Positions 1 to 6,057 of a DNA stretch of 6,136 nucleotides are shown here, in pieces; the first letter of the stretch is position 1, and each line of letters starts with the position of its first letter. Position numbers and translations under genes: made by a program. The DNA lies in assembly GCA_023250795.1 (NCBI GenBank), contig JAHFAB010000127.1, positions 1-6,136 on the forward strand, in the 5' to 3' direction. The DNA comes from Bacteriovoracaceae bacterium (GTDB lineage Bacteria > Bdellovibrionota > UBA1018). Below the pieces are notes generated by a model, which worked only from the letters and a program-made list of their open reading frames with translations, had not been told where the DNA came from and did not search any database.

Positions 1-1155
1 CAAGGGTGTCAGGTGACAAAAAAATCTTCTGGCTTGAGCATTCAAGTGCCTTCGCACCGGTTGGATTTATCTATTCCAGAAGATTTGGCCGAAGAGGTGG
101 CACGCTCGGCTGGGTATGATTGCATTCCATCGACTGTTCCTGTTTTGACTTCGAGTCCCAGTGGCACATTAGATTTCGGGATCATCGATCGCGCGAAAGA
201 TTTGTTGGTTCAAGCGGGTATCCAAGAAACGATTAATTTGGGTTTTACGGAAATCGCTTGGCTTGAAAAATTTGGAATGAAATCTACAGCTCCTCTTTTG
301 AATCCACTTTCAGAAGATCTCAGTGTCTTAGTTCCTTCTTTGCTTCCAGGGTTAGTGAAAAATGCACTGGATGGTCAGAATCATCATTTTGGCTCTGAAC
401 ACTTCACTTTGCGACTTTTTGAATTGCGTCCTACATTTCACGCGAATTCTTTGGTGGGTTCTACGGGAGCAATCTCTGCCACGAGCCAAACGGAAACTTG
501 AGTTTTAGAAAAGTGGAAGCTAGCTCTTGCTTTGAGCGGACCTCGCACTTCGGGCGGATTGCGCTTAGAGCAGGGTGAACTCGATTTCTTCGACCTCAAA
601 GGTATTTTCGAACATCTTTTTCAGGGTTTGGACACGAAGGGAATTCGTTTTCAACCCATGAGGGAACTGAGTCCCAATCTACATCCAGGTGTGAGCGTCG
701 AAATTTTGGCGGGAGGGGTGTCAGCTGGTTTTATGGGCTTACTTCATCCAAGGCTTTCTAAAGAAATGAAGTTTAAAAACCCACTCTGGATAGCAGAATT
801 AGATTGGGATCAAGTTGCAAAGCTCTCTCGAAAACTCACACAGCCGCGTTTATTTAAACCCTGGCCCGCATTTCCTTCGATGGAGAGAGATTTTGCGCTA
901 CTCGTCAAAGATGAGGTGAGTGCGGATCAGGTTACTCGCCTTGCCCTACAGGCTGGAAAGCCACTTGCTAAGAGTGCAAAGATTTTCGATATTTATCAGG
1001 GCACTCAAGTCGCTCAGGGGATGACAAGTATCGCAGTTCGGGTTATCTTTTGGGATGAGGGCAGGAGTCTTTTGGAGCCAGAGACTGAAGCTGCTTCAGC
1101 TCGAATTGTGGAATGTTGGAAAAAAGAGCTTGGGGCTGAGCTCAGAAGTCGTTAG
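1..1155 (+). CDS. pheT: Phenylalanyl-tRNA synthetase beta subunit, C-terminal half, interrupted by an in-frame stop
   Basis: The beta chain of the alpha2-beta2 enzyme that charges tRNA-Phe in the cytoplasm. The frame is open from base 1, so the gene starts outside the window; the GTG at 13 is an internal valine. In order I see the end of the B5 domain (SHRLDLSIPEDLAEEVAR, then GYD), the catalytic-like core (AKDLLVQAGIQETINLGFTE; NPLSEDLSVLVPSLLPGLV; LRLFELRPTFH; LDFFDLKGIFEHLF; LHPGVSVEI), and the FDX-ACB tRNA-binding domain (FPSMERDFALLV, FDIYQG, VIFWDEGRSL), ending in TAG at 1153-1155. These blocks line up with E. coli PheT (795 aa). The in-frame TGA at 499-501 splits the frame in a variable loop; homology resumes at once in the same frame (EKWKLALALSGPR), so this is a substitution or a genuine stop, not a frameshift. 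ihfA follows after 26 nt, a classic pheT-ihfA operon. Family identity is very secure; whether full-length protein is made is open. Confidence 0.93.
499..501 (+). other. pheT: In-frame TGA codon inside pheT
   Basis: Codon 167 counted from the window start is TGA, preceded by ACT and followed by GTT. Both flanks read as PheT in the same frame. The position lies in the loop between the FELRPTFH strand and the LALALSG strand, a variable region in PheT proteins. One base change would restore a sense codon, for example GGA, CGA, TCA or TGG. Possible causes are a base-call error, a strain nonsense mutation, stop readthrough, or translation as two pieces restarting near the TTG at 532, which has only a weak GGAAG at 515-519 upstream. 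Confidence 0.9.
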
Positions 1156-1181
1156 ATTATACCAAGAGGGGGAATTACAGC

Positions 1182-1526
1182 ATGGCCATGACTAAAGCTG
1201 ACATCGTTGAGACACTCTATGAAAAAGTGGGATTTTCGAAAAAAGAAGCCGCTGATTTGGTGGAACTTGTTTTTGATACGATCAAATCTACGCTTGCGCA
1301 GGGAATGAAAATAAAAATTTCTGGATTTGGCAATTTTGTAGTTCGAGAAAAGCGATCTCGGGTGGGAAGAAACCCACAGACTGGGCAATCCATTGAGATC
1401 TCTGCTCGTCGAGTGTTGACCTTCCGTCCTTCTCAGATTTTACGATCTGAAGTAAACGCAAGCCTTGAGGGGAAACCCATACAACCCGATTCTGCACGCA
1501 GAGGTGGAGATGAGGAAGATGAATGA
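1182..1526 (+). CDS. ihfA: Integration host factor alpha subunit
   Basis: A nucleoid-associated protein that, with IHF beta, bends DNA sharply at specific sites and assists recombination, replication and transcription. The 114-aa product carries the HU/IHF fold throughout: helical N-terminus (TKADIVETLYEKVGFSKKEA), the GFGNF turn at residues 48-52, the DNA-binding arm with GRNPQTG at 62-68, and the SARRVLTFRPSQ block at 74-85. Pro65 matches the intercalating proline of E. coli IHF-alpha. The ATG at 1182 is preferred over the ATG at 1188 because the AGAGGGGG run at 1165-1172 lies 9 nt before it. E. coli IHF-alpha is 99 aa; the extra length here is mostly a C-terminal tail ending in an acidic GGDEEDE stretch. 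The gene sits 26 nt after pheT and overlaps the merR start, so co-expression is likely. The pheT neighbourhood and the arm sequence favour the alpha subunit over IHF-beta or HU. Confidence 0.93.
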   Translation: MAMTKADIVETLYEKVGFSKKEAADLVELVFDTIKSTLAQGMKIKISGFGNFVVREKRSRVGRNPQTGQSIEISARRVLTFRPSQILRSEVNASLEGKPIQPDSARRGGDEEDE

Positions 1527-1971
1527 GTGTGAGAGCCCTATCCCAGAGCGTCTTTATTTTAGAATCGGAGATGTTTCTAAAATTTCAGGAGTGAAGCCTC
1601 ATGTTTTAAGATACTGGGAGTCTGAGTTTCCGTTTATATCTCCGGAAAAATCCGTTACAGGGCAGAGAGTTTATAGACGTAAACACGTGGAGGCGGTTCT
1701 CTTGATTAAACGCTTATTGTATAGTGAAAGATATTCCATCGAAGGGGCCAAGAAGAGAATCAGAGAGCTCAGAAAAGTGGGTGAGCTGAAGAATTTTAGA
1801 GAAGAAGCCGCATTTCAGCCGAGCGTGGGTGTTGTGTCCAGCAAGGAACTGGGCCCCACAGAAAATACTGCTAGCACGCTCACCTCTGAGAGTTTGCAGG
1901 AAATATTAAACCTTGCTCATGAGTTCAAAGAGCTGACCTGTACGCCAGTGGCGGAGATTTTTTTAAAATAA
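1510..1971 (+). CDS. MerR-family transcriptional regulator
   Basis: A DNA-binding protein of the MerR superfamily, the type often found directly after ihfA in proteobacteria. The winged-helix domain covers about residues 15-85: YFRIGDVSKISGVKPHVLRYWE (helix-turn-helix), then FPFISPEKSVTGQRVYRRKHVE (wing and second helix), then LIKRLLYSERYSIEGAKKRI. The C-terminal part after about residue 100 is short and low in complexity, with no metal-binding cysteine cluster or obvious ligand domain, so the inducer cannot be named. I prefer the ATG at 1510 (153 aa), with AGAGG at 1500-1504 five bases upstream; ATG 1519 is a close alternative. A TTG at 1465 would run deep into ihfA and is unlikely. The start overlaps the last codons of ihfA, suggesting translational coupling. 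Family assignment is secure; target genes are unknown. Confidence 0.88.
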   Translation: MRKMNECESPIPERLYFRIGDVSKISGVKPHVLRYWESEFPFISPEKSVTGQRVYRRKHVEAVLLIKRLLYSERYSIEGAKKRIRELRKVGELKNFREEAAFQPSVGVVSSKELGPTENTASTLTSESLQEILNLAHEFKELTCTPVAEIFLK

Positions 1972-2094
1972 GGCTAGTTCAGGGCAAATACTATTCCTAA
2001 TATCCATAGATTGGGTCTTTTGTGTCGCCTTTGATTTGATGAAGCTCACGCGCTTACTGCTCATTTTATATGTGATCAGGGTTTTTTTGCTCAC
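1963..2094 (-). CDS. Candidate small protein, 43 aa, function unknown
   Basis: A short minus-strand reading frame starts with GTG at 2094-2092 and stops with TAA at 1965-1963. Its main support is translational: AAAGGAGG (minus strand, 2108-2101) lies six bases before the GTG, a near-ideal Shine-Dalgarno site and the strongest in this window. The product begins MSKKTLITYKMSSKRV and is rich in Lys and Arg, with one Cys near its end (SICPELALF) and no membrane segment. It lies about 60 nt after the methyltransferase stop on the same strand, so it could share that transcript. A weak promoter is also possible (TTGGAA at 2167-2162, 18-nt spacer, TACTAT at 2143-2138). Its last three codons overlap the 3' end of merR tail-to-tail. 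I recognise no family. The SD match may be chance, so confidence is moderate. Confidence 0.4.
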   Translation of the reverse strand: MSKKTLITYKMSSKRVSFIKSKATQKTQSMDIRNSICPELALF

Positions 2095-2154
2095 AAGTGC
2101 CCTCCTTTATTTCCTCTAGGCGAAGTATCTCTAGTCTATAGTAATTAGCTGATG

Positions 2155-2787
2155 CTATCTCTTCCAAGCCAGCGTCATCCCGTCTCTTACGGGAAGCATG
2201 AGTAATTCGACCCGAGGATCAGAGTGCACCTGTTTATTAAACTCTGCTATTTTATGATCCGTGGGCTCTTTTGGGTTGAGAACCCTTCCGCTCCAAAGAA
2301 CGTTATCAGCAATCAAAAGACCCCCAGAGTTCATTTTAGGCAAAATTTTATTCCAGTATTTGAGGTAATTTTCTTTATCCGCGTCTATAAACGCCAAATC
2401 AAATGGGCCTTCAATGGTTTCTAGAGTTTGCAAAGCAGGTCCAAGCTTCAGTTCTATTTTCTTGCCATTAGGGCTGAGCGACCAGTGCTTTCTGGCTATC
2501 TCAGTATTTACAGGATCGATATCACAAGTGATGACTTTTCCATTTTCAGGGAGTCCCTCAGCCATCGCAAGTGCACTGTAGCCTGTAAAAGTTCCAATTT
2601 CTAAAACTCTTTGTGCGCGAGTGAGTCTAACCAAGATTTTCAAAAAAGCGCCCTCTAAGTGCCCCACTTGCATTTGAGGAAGCTTTGCATTTTCATAGGT
2701 CTCTTTGACTAGTGCTTTTAGCACTTCAGATTCGGGCGAGGAATGGGATTCGCAGTAGGTTTCGATCTCTTCGGGTACTAGGTTCAT
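2155..2787 (-). CDS. SAM-dependent class I O-methyltransferase (caffeoyl-CoA OMT-like family)
   Basis: A soluble enzyme predicted to transfer a methyl group from S-adenosylmethionine to a hydroxyl, normally with a divalent metal. The 210-aa product has the layout of the Methyltransf_3 / catechol and caffeoyl-CoA methyltransferase family: helical N-terminus with the QVGHLEGAFL segment (residues 40-49), SAM-binding motif VLEIGTFTGYSAL (61-73), the acidic DIDP strand end (89-92), FIDADKENY (133-141) and LLIADNVLWSGRV (157-169). By comparison with that family, Asp135, Asp161 and Asn162 are the likely metal ligands. The start is placed at 2787 because GGAG at 2799-2796 lies eight bases upstream; an in-frame ATG at 2811 has no such site. 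Length is normal for bacterial members. The substrate cannot be told from sequence, and neighbours give no pathway. It is divergent from the hydrolase-like gene. Confidence 0.92.
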   Translation of the reverse strand: MNLVPEEIETYCESHSSPESEVLKALVKETYENAKLPQMQVGHLEGAFLKILVRLTRAQRVLEIGTFTGYSALAMAEGLPENGKVITCDIDPVNTEIARKHWSLSPNGKKIELKLGPALQTLETIEGPFDLAFIDADKENYLKYWNKILPKMNSGGLLIADNVLWSGRVLNPKEPTDHKIAEFNKQVHSDPRVELLMLPVRDGMTLAWKR

Positions 2788-2861
2788 GGTATTAACTCCA
2801 TGATGAACCATCTAGCATTTATTGAAGGTTTTTGGCAGACAAAAGTGGTATTGAGGACGTG
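2788..2861. promoter_or_regulatory. Divergent intergenic region between methyltransferase and hydrolase genes
   Basis: These 74 bases separate the starts of two genes pointing away from each other and so must serve the upstream ends of both. Visible are the two ribosome-binding sites (GGAG at 2799-2796 on minus, GAGG at 2853-2856 on plus). I find no convincing paired -35/-10 boxes; a minus-strand TTGTCT followed 15 nt later by TAAATG is only a weak candidate. Confidence 0.4.
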
Positions 2862-4454
2862 ATGTCAGTGACAAGATCTTTTCGCGATTTATTTCAAAGC
2901 TTTCTCAAGCGATCTCTTTCTAAAAAAGAAAAAGATCTTTTCATTTTCACTCCGGACCTAGAGCTTCTACAATCTCCAACGGCAAAAAATGGAGAAGAAT
3001 TTTTAGAGCAACTCGAAAAAAAGTTTAAAAACAAACTCACTTCTAAGCAGTATCTTTTAGGCACTCGTACAAAAACCAAGCCTCTCAAATTCAGTGAGCT
3101 CAATTCGAAATTAAAAAAATCTCCTGTGACTTTTGTCATTTTCCCAGGATTTATGAGTGAGTTTATTGAGACGAGAACTTTCGAAGAAGTTTTTCGGAAG
3201 AGCAAAAAATCTACTTTTTACAAAGAATGTGATGCGAAAGCCTATCCTCAGATGGAAAGAGATTTTCATATCTCAAGCCTCGACGATTCTAGAGGTGAGA
3301 CACAGTTTAGAGCACTCTTGTTTAATACTCCCCGGGTGTCTCTAGAGACCATTGGGGATATTCGAGAAAACGCAAAAGATTTCAAAAAGCGCTTGGAGAG
3401 ATTTTCCCTTGCCATGGGATCTGCTCCTGAAAACTTGGTTTTTCTAGGATATTCGCGAGGCGCGATGGTGGCTCTTGACTTGTTAGCATTTGCTCATCAA
3501 GAAAAGGCTTCTTGGCTTTCTCAAGTCAAAGGGATGGTGACTTTGGGAGGAGTGATTTGGGGTTCTGAGCTTGCGGATTTGACTGAAAAAGAGGGTACCC
3601 CAAATGCGAAAGAAATAGCACTTCTTAAAAAACTGAAAAACGAACTAAAACCGACCTTAGATTTTCATACTTTGCAAAGAGGCTCACAGACTCTCAGCGA
3701 ATATTTATGGGGATTTATTAGAAAAAAATATAAAATTAGTGAAAGAGATCAGGAAATTCTCAAAAATAATACAAGAGCTTGGTACATCTATGGAAAAGAA
3801 ATAGCAAAGCTGAACTTGGACTGGAGCTTGTTCTCCATGCTGTTTTCTTCGCTTAGGTCTAAAGAAGGTGTGCACACGCAGGAAATATTGAAACATCTAG
3901 TTAATATTTTGGGGAAAGAATTTGGACTTCTCAACTTCGTTAGCGGTTATGCTGAAAATACAGTGAGATTTCAAAAATTTATCGAAGCTATTCTTGTTGG
4001 AACTTCACAGATGACAACGAAAGCCAGAATAGAGTGGTGGAAAATACATCAGTTACCGACAGATGGAATTTCTTATTATTCAGTCGTGGCCACGATGGTG
4101 GATCCTGAGTCTCCAAAAGAAAATAAGACGCTTGCAAAAAACAAACAGGTTTATGATCACTCTTTGGTGGATTACAAATATTCTCTTCGCAATTATCGAA
4201 GCATGAAAAAAATGACCGGGAGTGCGCTCAACGATAGTCAAATGTCCATGTCCAAAGCTGTATTTTGGCCAGAGCTAATCAAGCTCCTCAACCCCAATCA
4301 GTCTCCCCTAAACTCAGAGCTTCTTGGAATTTTAGGGACGTCTCACTGGGGGCTTGCAATTGAGATCGTAACCCGGATGAAAAATGGAGCTGTGGATCCG
4401 TTTCCGAGGGAGGTTTTATTGAAGTCAATAGCGGCGAGTGTGCAACCCCACTGA
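2862..4454 (+). CDS. Uncharacterised alpha/beta-hydrolase-like protein
   Basis: A protein of about 530 aa with no signal peptide or membrane segment, so probably cytoplasmic. Counting from the ATG at 2862: a basic, lysine-rich N-terminus (1-90); a strand followed by FPGF at 94-97, resembling an oxyanion-hole loop; a strand and nucleophile elbow VFLGYSRGAMVALDLL with Ser198; and MVTLGGVIWGSE after it. Near the end, LNDSQMS (Asp458) and GTSHWGLAIE (His495) are suitable acid and base, giving an inferred Ser198-Asp458-His495 triad. Asp414 in VATMVDPESP is another candidate acid. The long stretch between about 240 and 400 would be an insert or cap. The ATG at 2862 is chosen because GAGG lies five bases upstream; the TTG at 2832 is a weaker alternative. 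I cannot name a family or substrate; a lipase- or esterase-like serine hydrolase is the best structural guess. Confidence 0.75.
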   Translation: MSVTRSFRDLFQSFLKRSLSKKEKDLFIFTPDLELLQSPTAKNGEEFLEQLEKKFKNKLTSKQYLLGTRTKTKPLKFSELNSKLKKSPVTFVIFPGFMSEFIETRTFEEVFRKSKKSTFYKECDAKAYPQMERDFHISSLDDSRGETQFRALLFNTPRVSLETIGDIRENAKDFKKRLERFSLAMGSAPENLVFLGYSRGAMVALDLLAFAHQEKASWLSQVKGMVTLGGVIWGSELADLTEKEGTPNAKEIALLKKLKNELKPTLDFHTLQRGSQTLSEYLWGFIRKKYKISERDQEILKNNTRAWYIYGKEIAKLNLDWSLFSMLFSSLRSKEGVHTQEILKHLVNILGKEFGLLNFVSGYAENTVRFQKFIEAILVGTSQMTTKARIEWWKIHQLPTDGISYYSVVATMVDPESPKENKTLAKNKQVYDHSLVDYKYSLRNYRSMKKMTGSALNDSQMSMSKAVFWPELIKLLNPNQSPLNSELLGILGTSHWGLAIEIVTRMKNGAVDPFPREVLLKSIAASVQPH

Positions 4455-4481
4455 AAATAAGCATATTGTTTCAATGGGTTG
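4443..4481. repeat. Imperfect inverted repeat across the hydrolase stop codon
   Basis: CAACCCCACTGAAA (4443-4456) and TTTCAATGGGTTG (4469-4481) can pair with one bulge and one mismatch around a 12-nt loop. The hydrolase stop TGA (4452-4454) lies in the left arm. No T-run follows, so it does not look like an ordinary intrinsic terminator. It could be a weak transcript-end hairpin or insulate the AbiE module from upstream reading. Confidence 0.4.
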
Positions 4482-4494
4482 GTATATTATGTAA

Positions 4495-4519
4495 GAAACT
4501 ATCGAAAAACGATAGTTTC
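4495..4519. promoter_or_regulatory. Perfect 10-bp inverted repeat, likely AbiEi operator
   Basis: GAAACTATCG (4495-4504) and CGATAGTTTC (4510-4519) are exact reverse complements around AAAAA. It lies just before the antitoxin promoter -10 box and overlaps the place of its -35 region. Characterised AbiEi antitoxins bind inverted repeats in their own promoter and repress the operon (established for the family). This repeat is therefore the natural operator; binding itself is inferred. No T-run follows, which argues against a terminator. Confidence 0.65.
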
Positions 4520-4531
4520 GTGCAATTATTC

Positions 4532-4540
4532 TGTTAAAAT
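4532..4540 (+). promoter_or_regulatory. Extended -10 promoter of the AbiE operon
   Basis: TGTTAAAAT is an extended -10 element: TG, one base, then TAAAAT (five of six to the sigma-70 consensus). Transcription would begin about seven bases on, near 4547, at or beside the antitoxin ATG at 4548. A -35 hexamer is poor (ATAGTT at 4512-4517, 17-nt spacer, inside the inverted repeat), as expected for extended -10 promoters. Confidence 0.5.
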
Positions 4541-4547
4541 AGAAATC

Positions 4548-5180
4548 ATGTCAAAGCTGATTGATCTGATTCTTGAGCAGATTCATTACGATTGCTTCAC
4601 TGATGCAGAAATGCTTTCTCTTGCCTTCGGTTCAAAAGCGAGTCGTTACAACCAAGTCAAGCGCGCTCTAGCAAAGGGAGATTTGTTGCAAATCCGTCGC
4701 GGACTTTATTGCTTAGCAAAACGCTATCAACGCCAAGGCGTAAATGCATACGAATTAGCATCGAAAATCTACGGACCATCCTATGTGAGTTTCGAAACTG
4801 CTCTCTCCTACCATGGATACATTCCAGAGGCTGTTTATACTTTAACCTGCGCAAGTGCCAAGCGTTCGCGTGAATATAAAACTCCTCTCGGAGTTTATAC
4901 GTATAAACAAATTCCTATCCGTGCATTTTTAGAAGGAGTTGAAAGAATTGAAAAAGAACGAACTGTTTTTCTCATGGCTACTCCACTCAAAGCGATTGTA
5001 GACATTATTTATGCAAACCGATTAGATTGGAAGGGTGTTGAACCACTCACAAAAAGTCTTAGAATTGAAAGGGAAAATTTGAATTTTAACTCAGAAGATC
5101 TAGTAGATTTAGAGCTGGCCTACCGTTCTGTTAGAGTGTCTCGTTTTATCAAGGGATTGAGAAAGGATTTGCACTTATGA
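4548..5180 (+). CDS. AbiEi-like antitoxin of a type IV toxin-antitoxin module
   Basis: The antitoxin and autorepressor of an AbiE pair; in this family it counters the toxin without stable complex formation and represses the shared promoter. The 210-aa product has an N-terminal winged helix-turn-helix (about residues 1-60) with the signature QIRRGLYCLAKRY around 48-60, then the AbiEi C-terminal part with YVSFETALSYHGYIPEA (79-95), a TYKQIPIRAFLEGVE stretch and MATPLKAIVDII. Length is typical. The ATG at 4548 is preferred because it begins the family-like sequence; TTG 4479 would translate through the inverted repeat. No Shine-Dalgarno sequence precedes 4548, which fits a leaderless transcript from the extended -10 box. 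It overlaps the toxin gene by ATGA (5177-5180), giving translational coupling. Confident at family level. Confidence 0.87.
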   Translation: MSKLIDLILEQIHYDCFTDAEMLSLAFGSKASRYNQVKRALAKGDLLQIRRGLYCLAKRYQRQGVNAYELASKIYGPSYVSFETALSYHGYIPEAVYTLTCASAKRSREYKTPLGVYTYKQIPIRAFLEGVERIEKERTVFLMATPLKAIVDIIYANRLDWKGVEPLTKSLRIERENLNFNSEDLVDLELAYRSVRVSRFIKGLRKDLHL

Positions 5181-6031
5181 GTATTAGAATAGTTCAAGAT
5201 CGACTCAATCAATATCAACCTAAAAATCAATTTGAAGAAGAAAATGCAATACGAGAAATTACTCAAGAAATTGCACTCTCAGGATTGGCAAGGACTGGAT
5301 TTTTTAAGGTAGCTTCCTTTCAAGGAGGAACTTGTCTTAGAGTTCTCTATGGACTCAACCGCTTCTCAGAAGACTTGGATTTTTCTCTCATCAAGCCCAA
5401 TCTTTCTTTTGATTGGGGTCCTTATCTAAAAGCGCTACAAACCGAATTGAAAGTTTACGGATATCAGATTGAGGTTCAAGATCGATCTTCCGTTGCCAAT
5501 CCTATAAAAGTCGGATTTTTGAAAGACGACTCAGTAGGAAAAATTCTTCTACTCAATCATCGAAACTCTGGAATGCAGAGATCAATCAAAATTAAGTTAG
5601 AGATTGATACAAATCCTCCAGAAGGAAGAACGACAATGCAGAAGTACATTGAATTTCCAGTGGCTGTACCTGTTTTATCAGACGATTTGCCTAGTCTTTT
5701 TTCAGGGAAGAGCCACGCTCTTCTTTGCAGGGATTGGGAAAAAGGGAGGGACTGGTACGATTTTGTCTGGTATGTCAGTAGAAAAACACAGATCAATCTA
5801 AACTTTCTTTCTCAGGCTCTTTTTCAAATGGGTCCCTGGAAAAACCAAGAAATAAAAGTCACTCGTGAATGGTACTTAGAGAAAATCCGAAAAAAAATAG
5901 AAAATACAAACTGGGCAAGTCAAAAAAAAGATGTTCAAAGATTTCTCAAGCAAGACGATGTAGACCTTCTCCATTTATGGAATAAAGAATTTTTTTTAGA
6001 TCGTCTCGAGGTGCTTGAAAAATGTATCTGA
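5177..6031 (+). CDS. AbiEii-like nucleotidyltransferase toxin
   Basis: The toxin partner of the preceding antitoxin, of the DNA polymerase beta-like nucleotidyltransferase superfamily. Characterised relatives (AbiEii, MenT) bind or transfer nucleotides, blocking growth, and AbiE systems can abort phage infection. The 284-aa product shows the family motifs in order: motif I GGTCLRVLYGLNRFSEDLDF at residues 50-69 with the metal-binding pair Asp66/Asp68; motif II KLEID at 140-144; motif III SGKSHALLCR at 176-185 with Lys178; motif IV KGRDWYD at 189-195. All expected catalytic residues appear present, so it is probably active; motif I reads GGT where many relatives have GS. The remaining C-terminal part is lysine-rich and helical-looking. 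AAGGA at 5163-5167, nine bases upstream, supports the ATG at 5177. The exact acceptor (tRNA or other) cannot be read from sequence. Confidence 0.9.
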   Translation: MSIRIVQDRLNQYQPKNQFEEENAIREITQEIALSGLARTGFFKVASFQGGTCLRVLYGLNRFSEDLDFSLIKPNLSFDWGPYLKALQTELKVYGYQIEVQDRSSVANPIKVGFLKDDSVGKILLLNHRNSGMQRSIKIKLEIDTNPPEGRTTMQKYIEFPVAVPVLSDDLPSLFSGKSHALLCRDWEKGRDWYDFVWYVSRKTQINLNFLSQALFQMGPWKNQEIKVTREWYLEKIRKKIENTNWASQKKDVQRFLKQDDVDLLHLWNKEFFLDRLEVLEKCI

Positions 6032-6057
6032 GACCCTCTTTCAAAAAATCAGTGAAA

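Noticed and set aside
499..501. UGA recoded as glycine or tryptophan throughout the genome
   Set aside because: TGA is the natural end of ihfA, the hydrolase gene and both AbiE genes, each at the expected family length or at an overlap junction.
532..1155. An independent gene starting at TTG 532
   Set aside because: The sequence before it (EKWKLALA) already aligns with PheT in the same frame, so this is the continuation of pheT and not a separate gene.
2039..2119. A plus-strand 26-codon hydrophobic ORF (MKLTRLLLILYVIRVFLL and so on)
   Set aside because: It has no Shine-Dalgarno site and lies opposite the better supported minus-strand small ORF, so it is probably its antisense shadow.
1972..2154. 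A tRNA or intrinsic terminator after merR, as seen at similar loci in other bacteria
   Set aside because: No cloverleaf, no T-loop GTTCGA-like sequence, and no GC-rich stem with T-run; the T7 run at 2082-2088 has no stem before it.
4479..4547. A longer antitoxin N-terminus starting at TTG 4479
   Set aside because: The added 23 residues are encoded by the inverted repeat and promoter and do not resemble the family; the winged helix begins just after ATG 4548.
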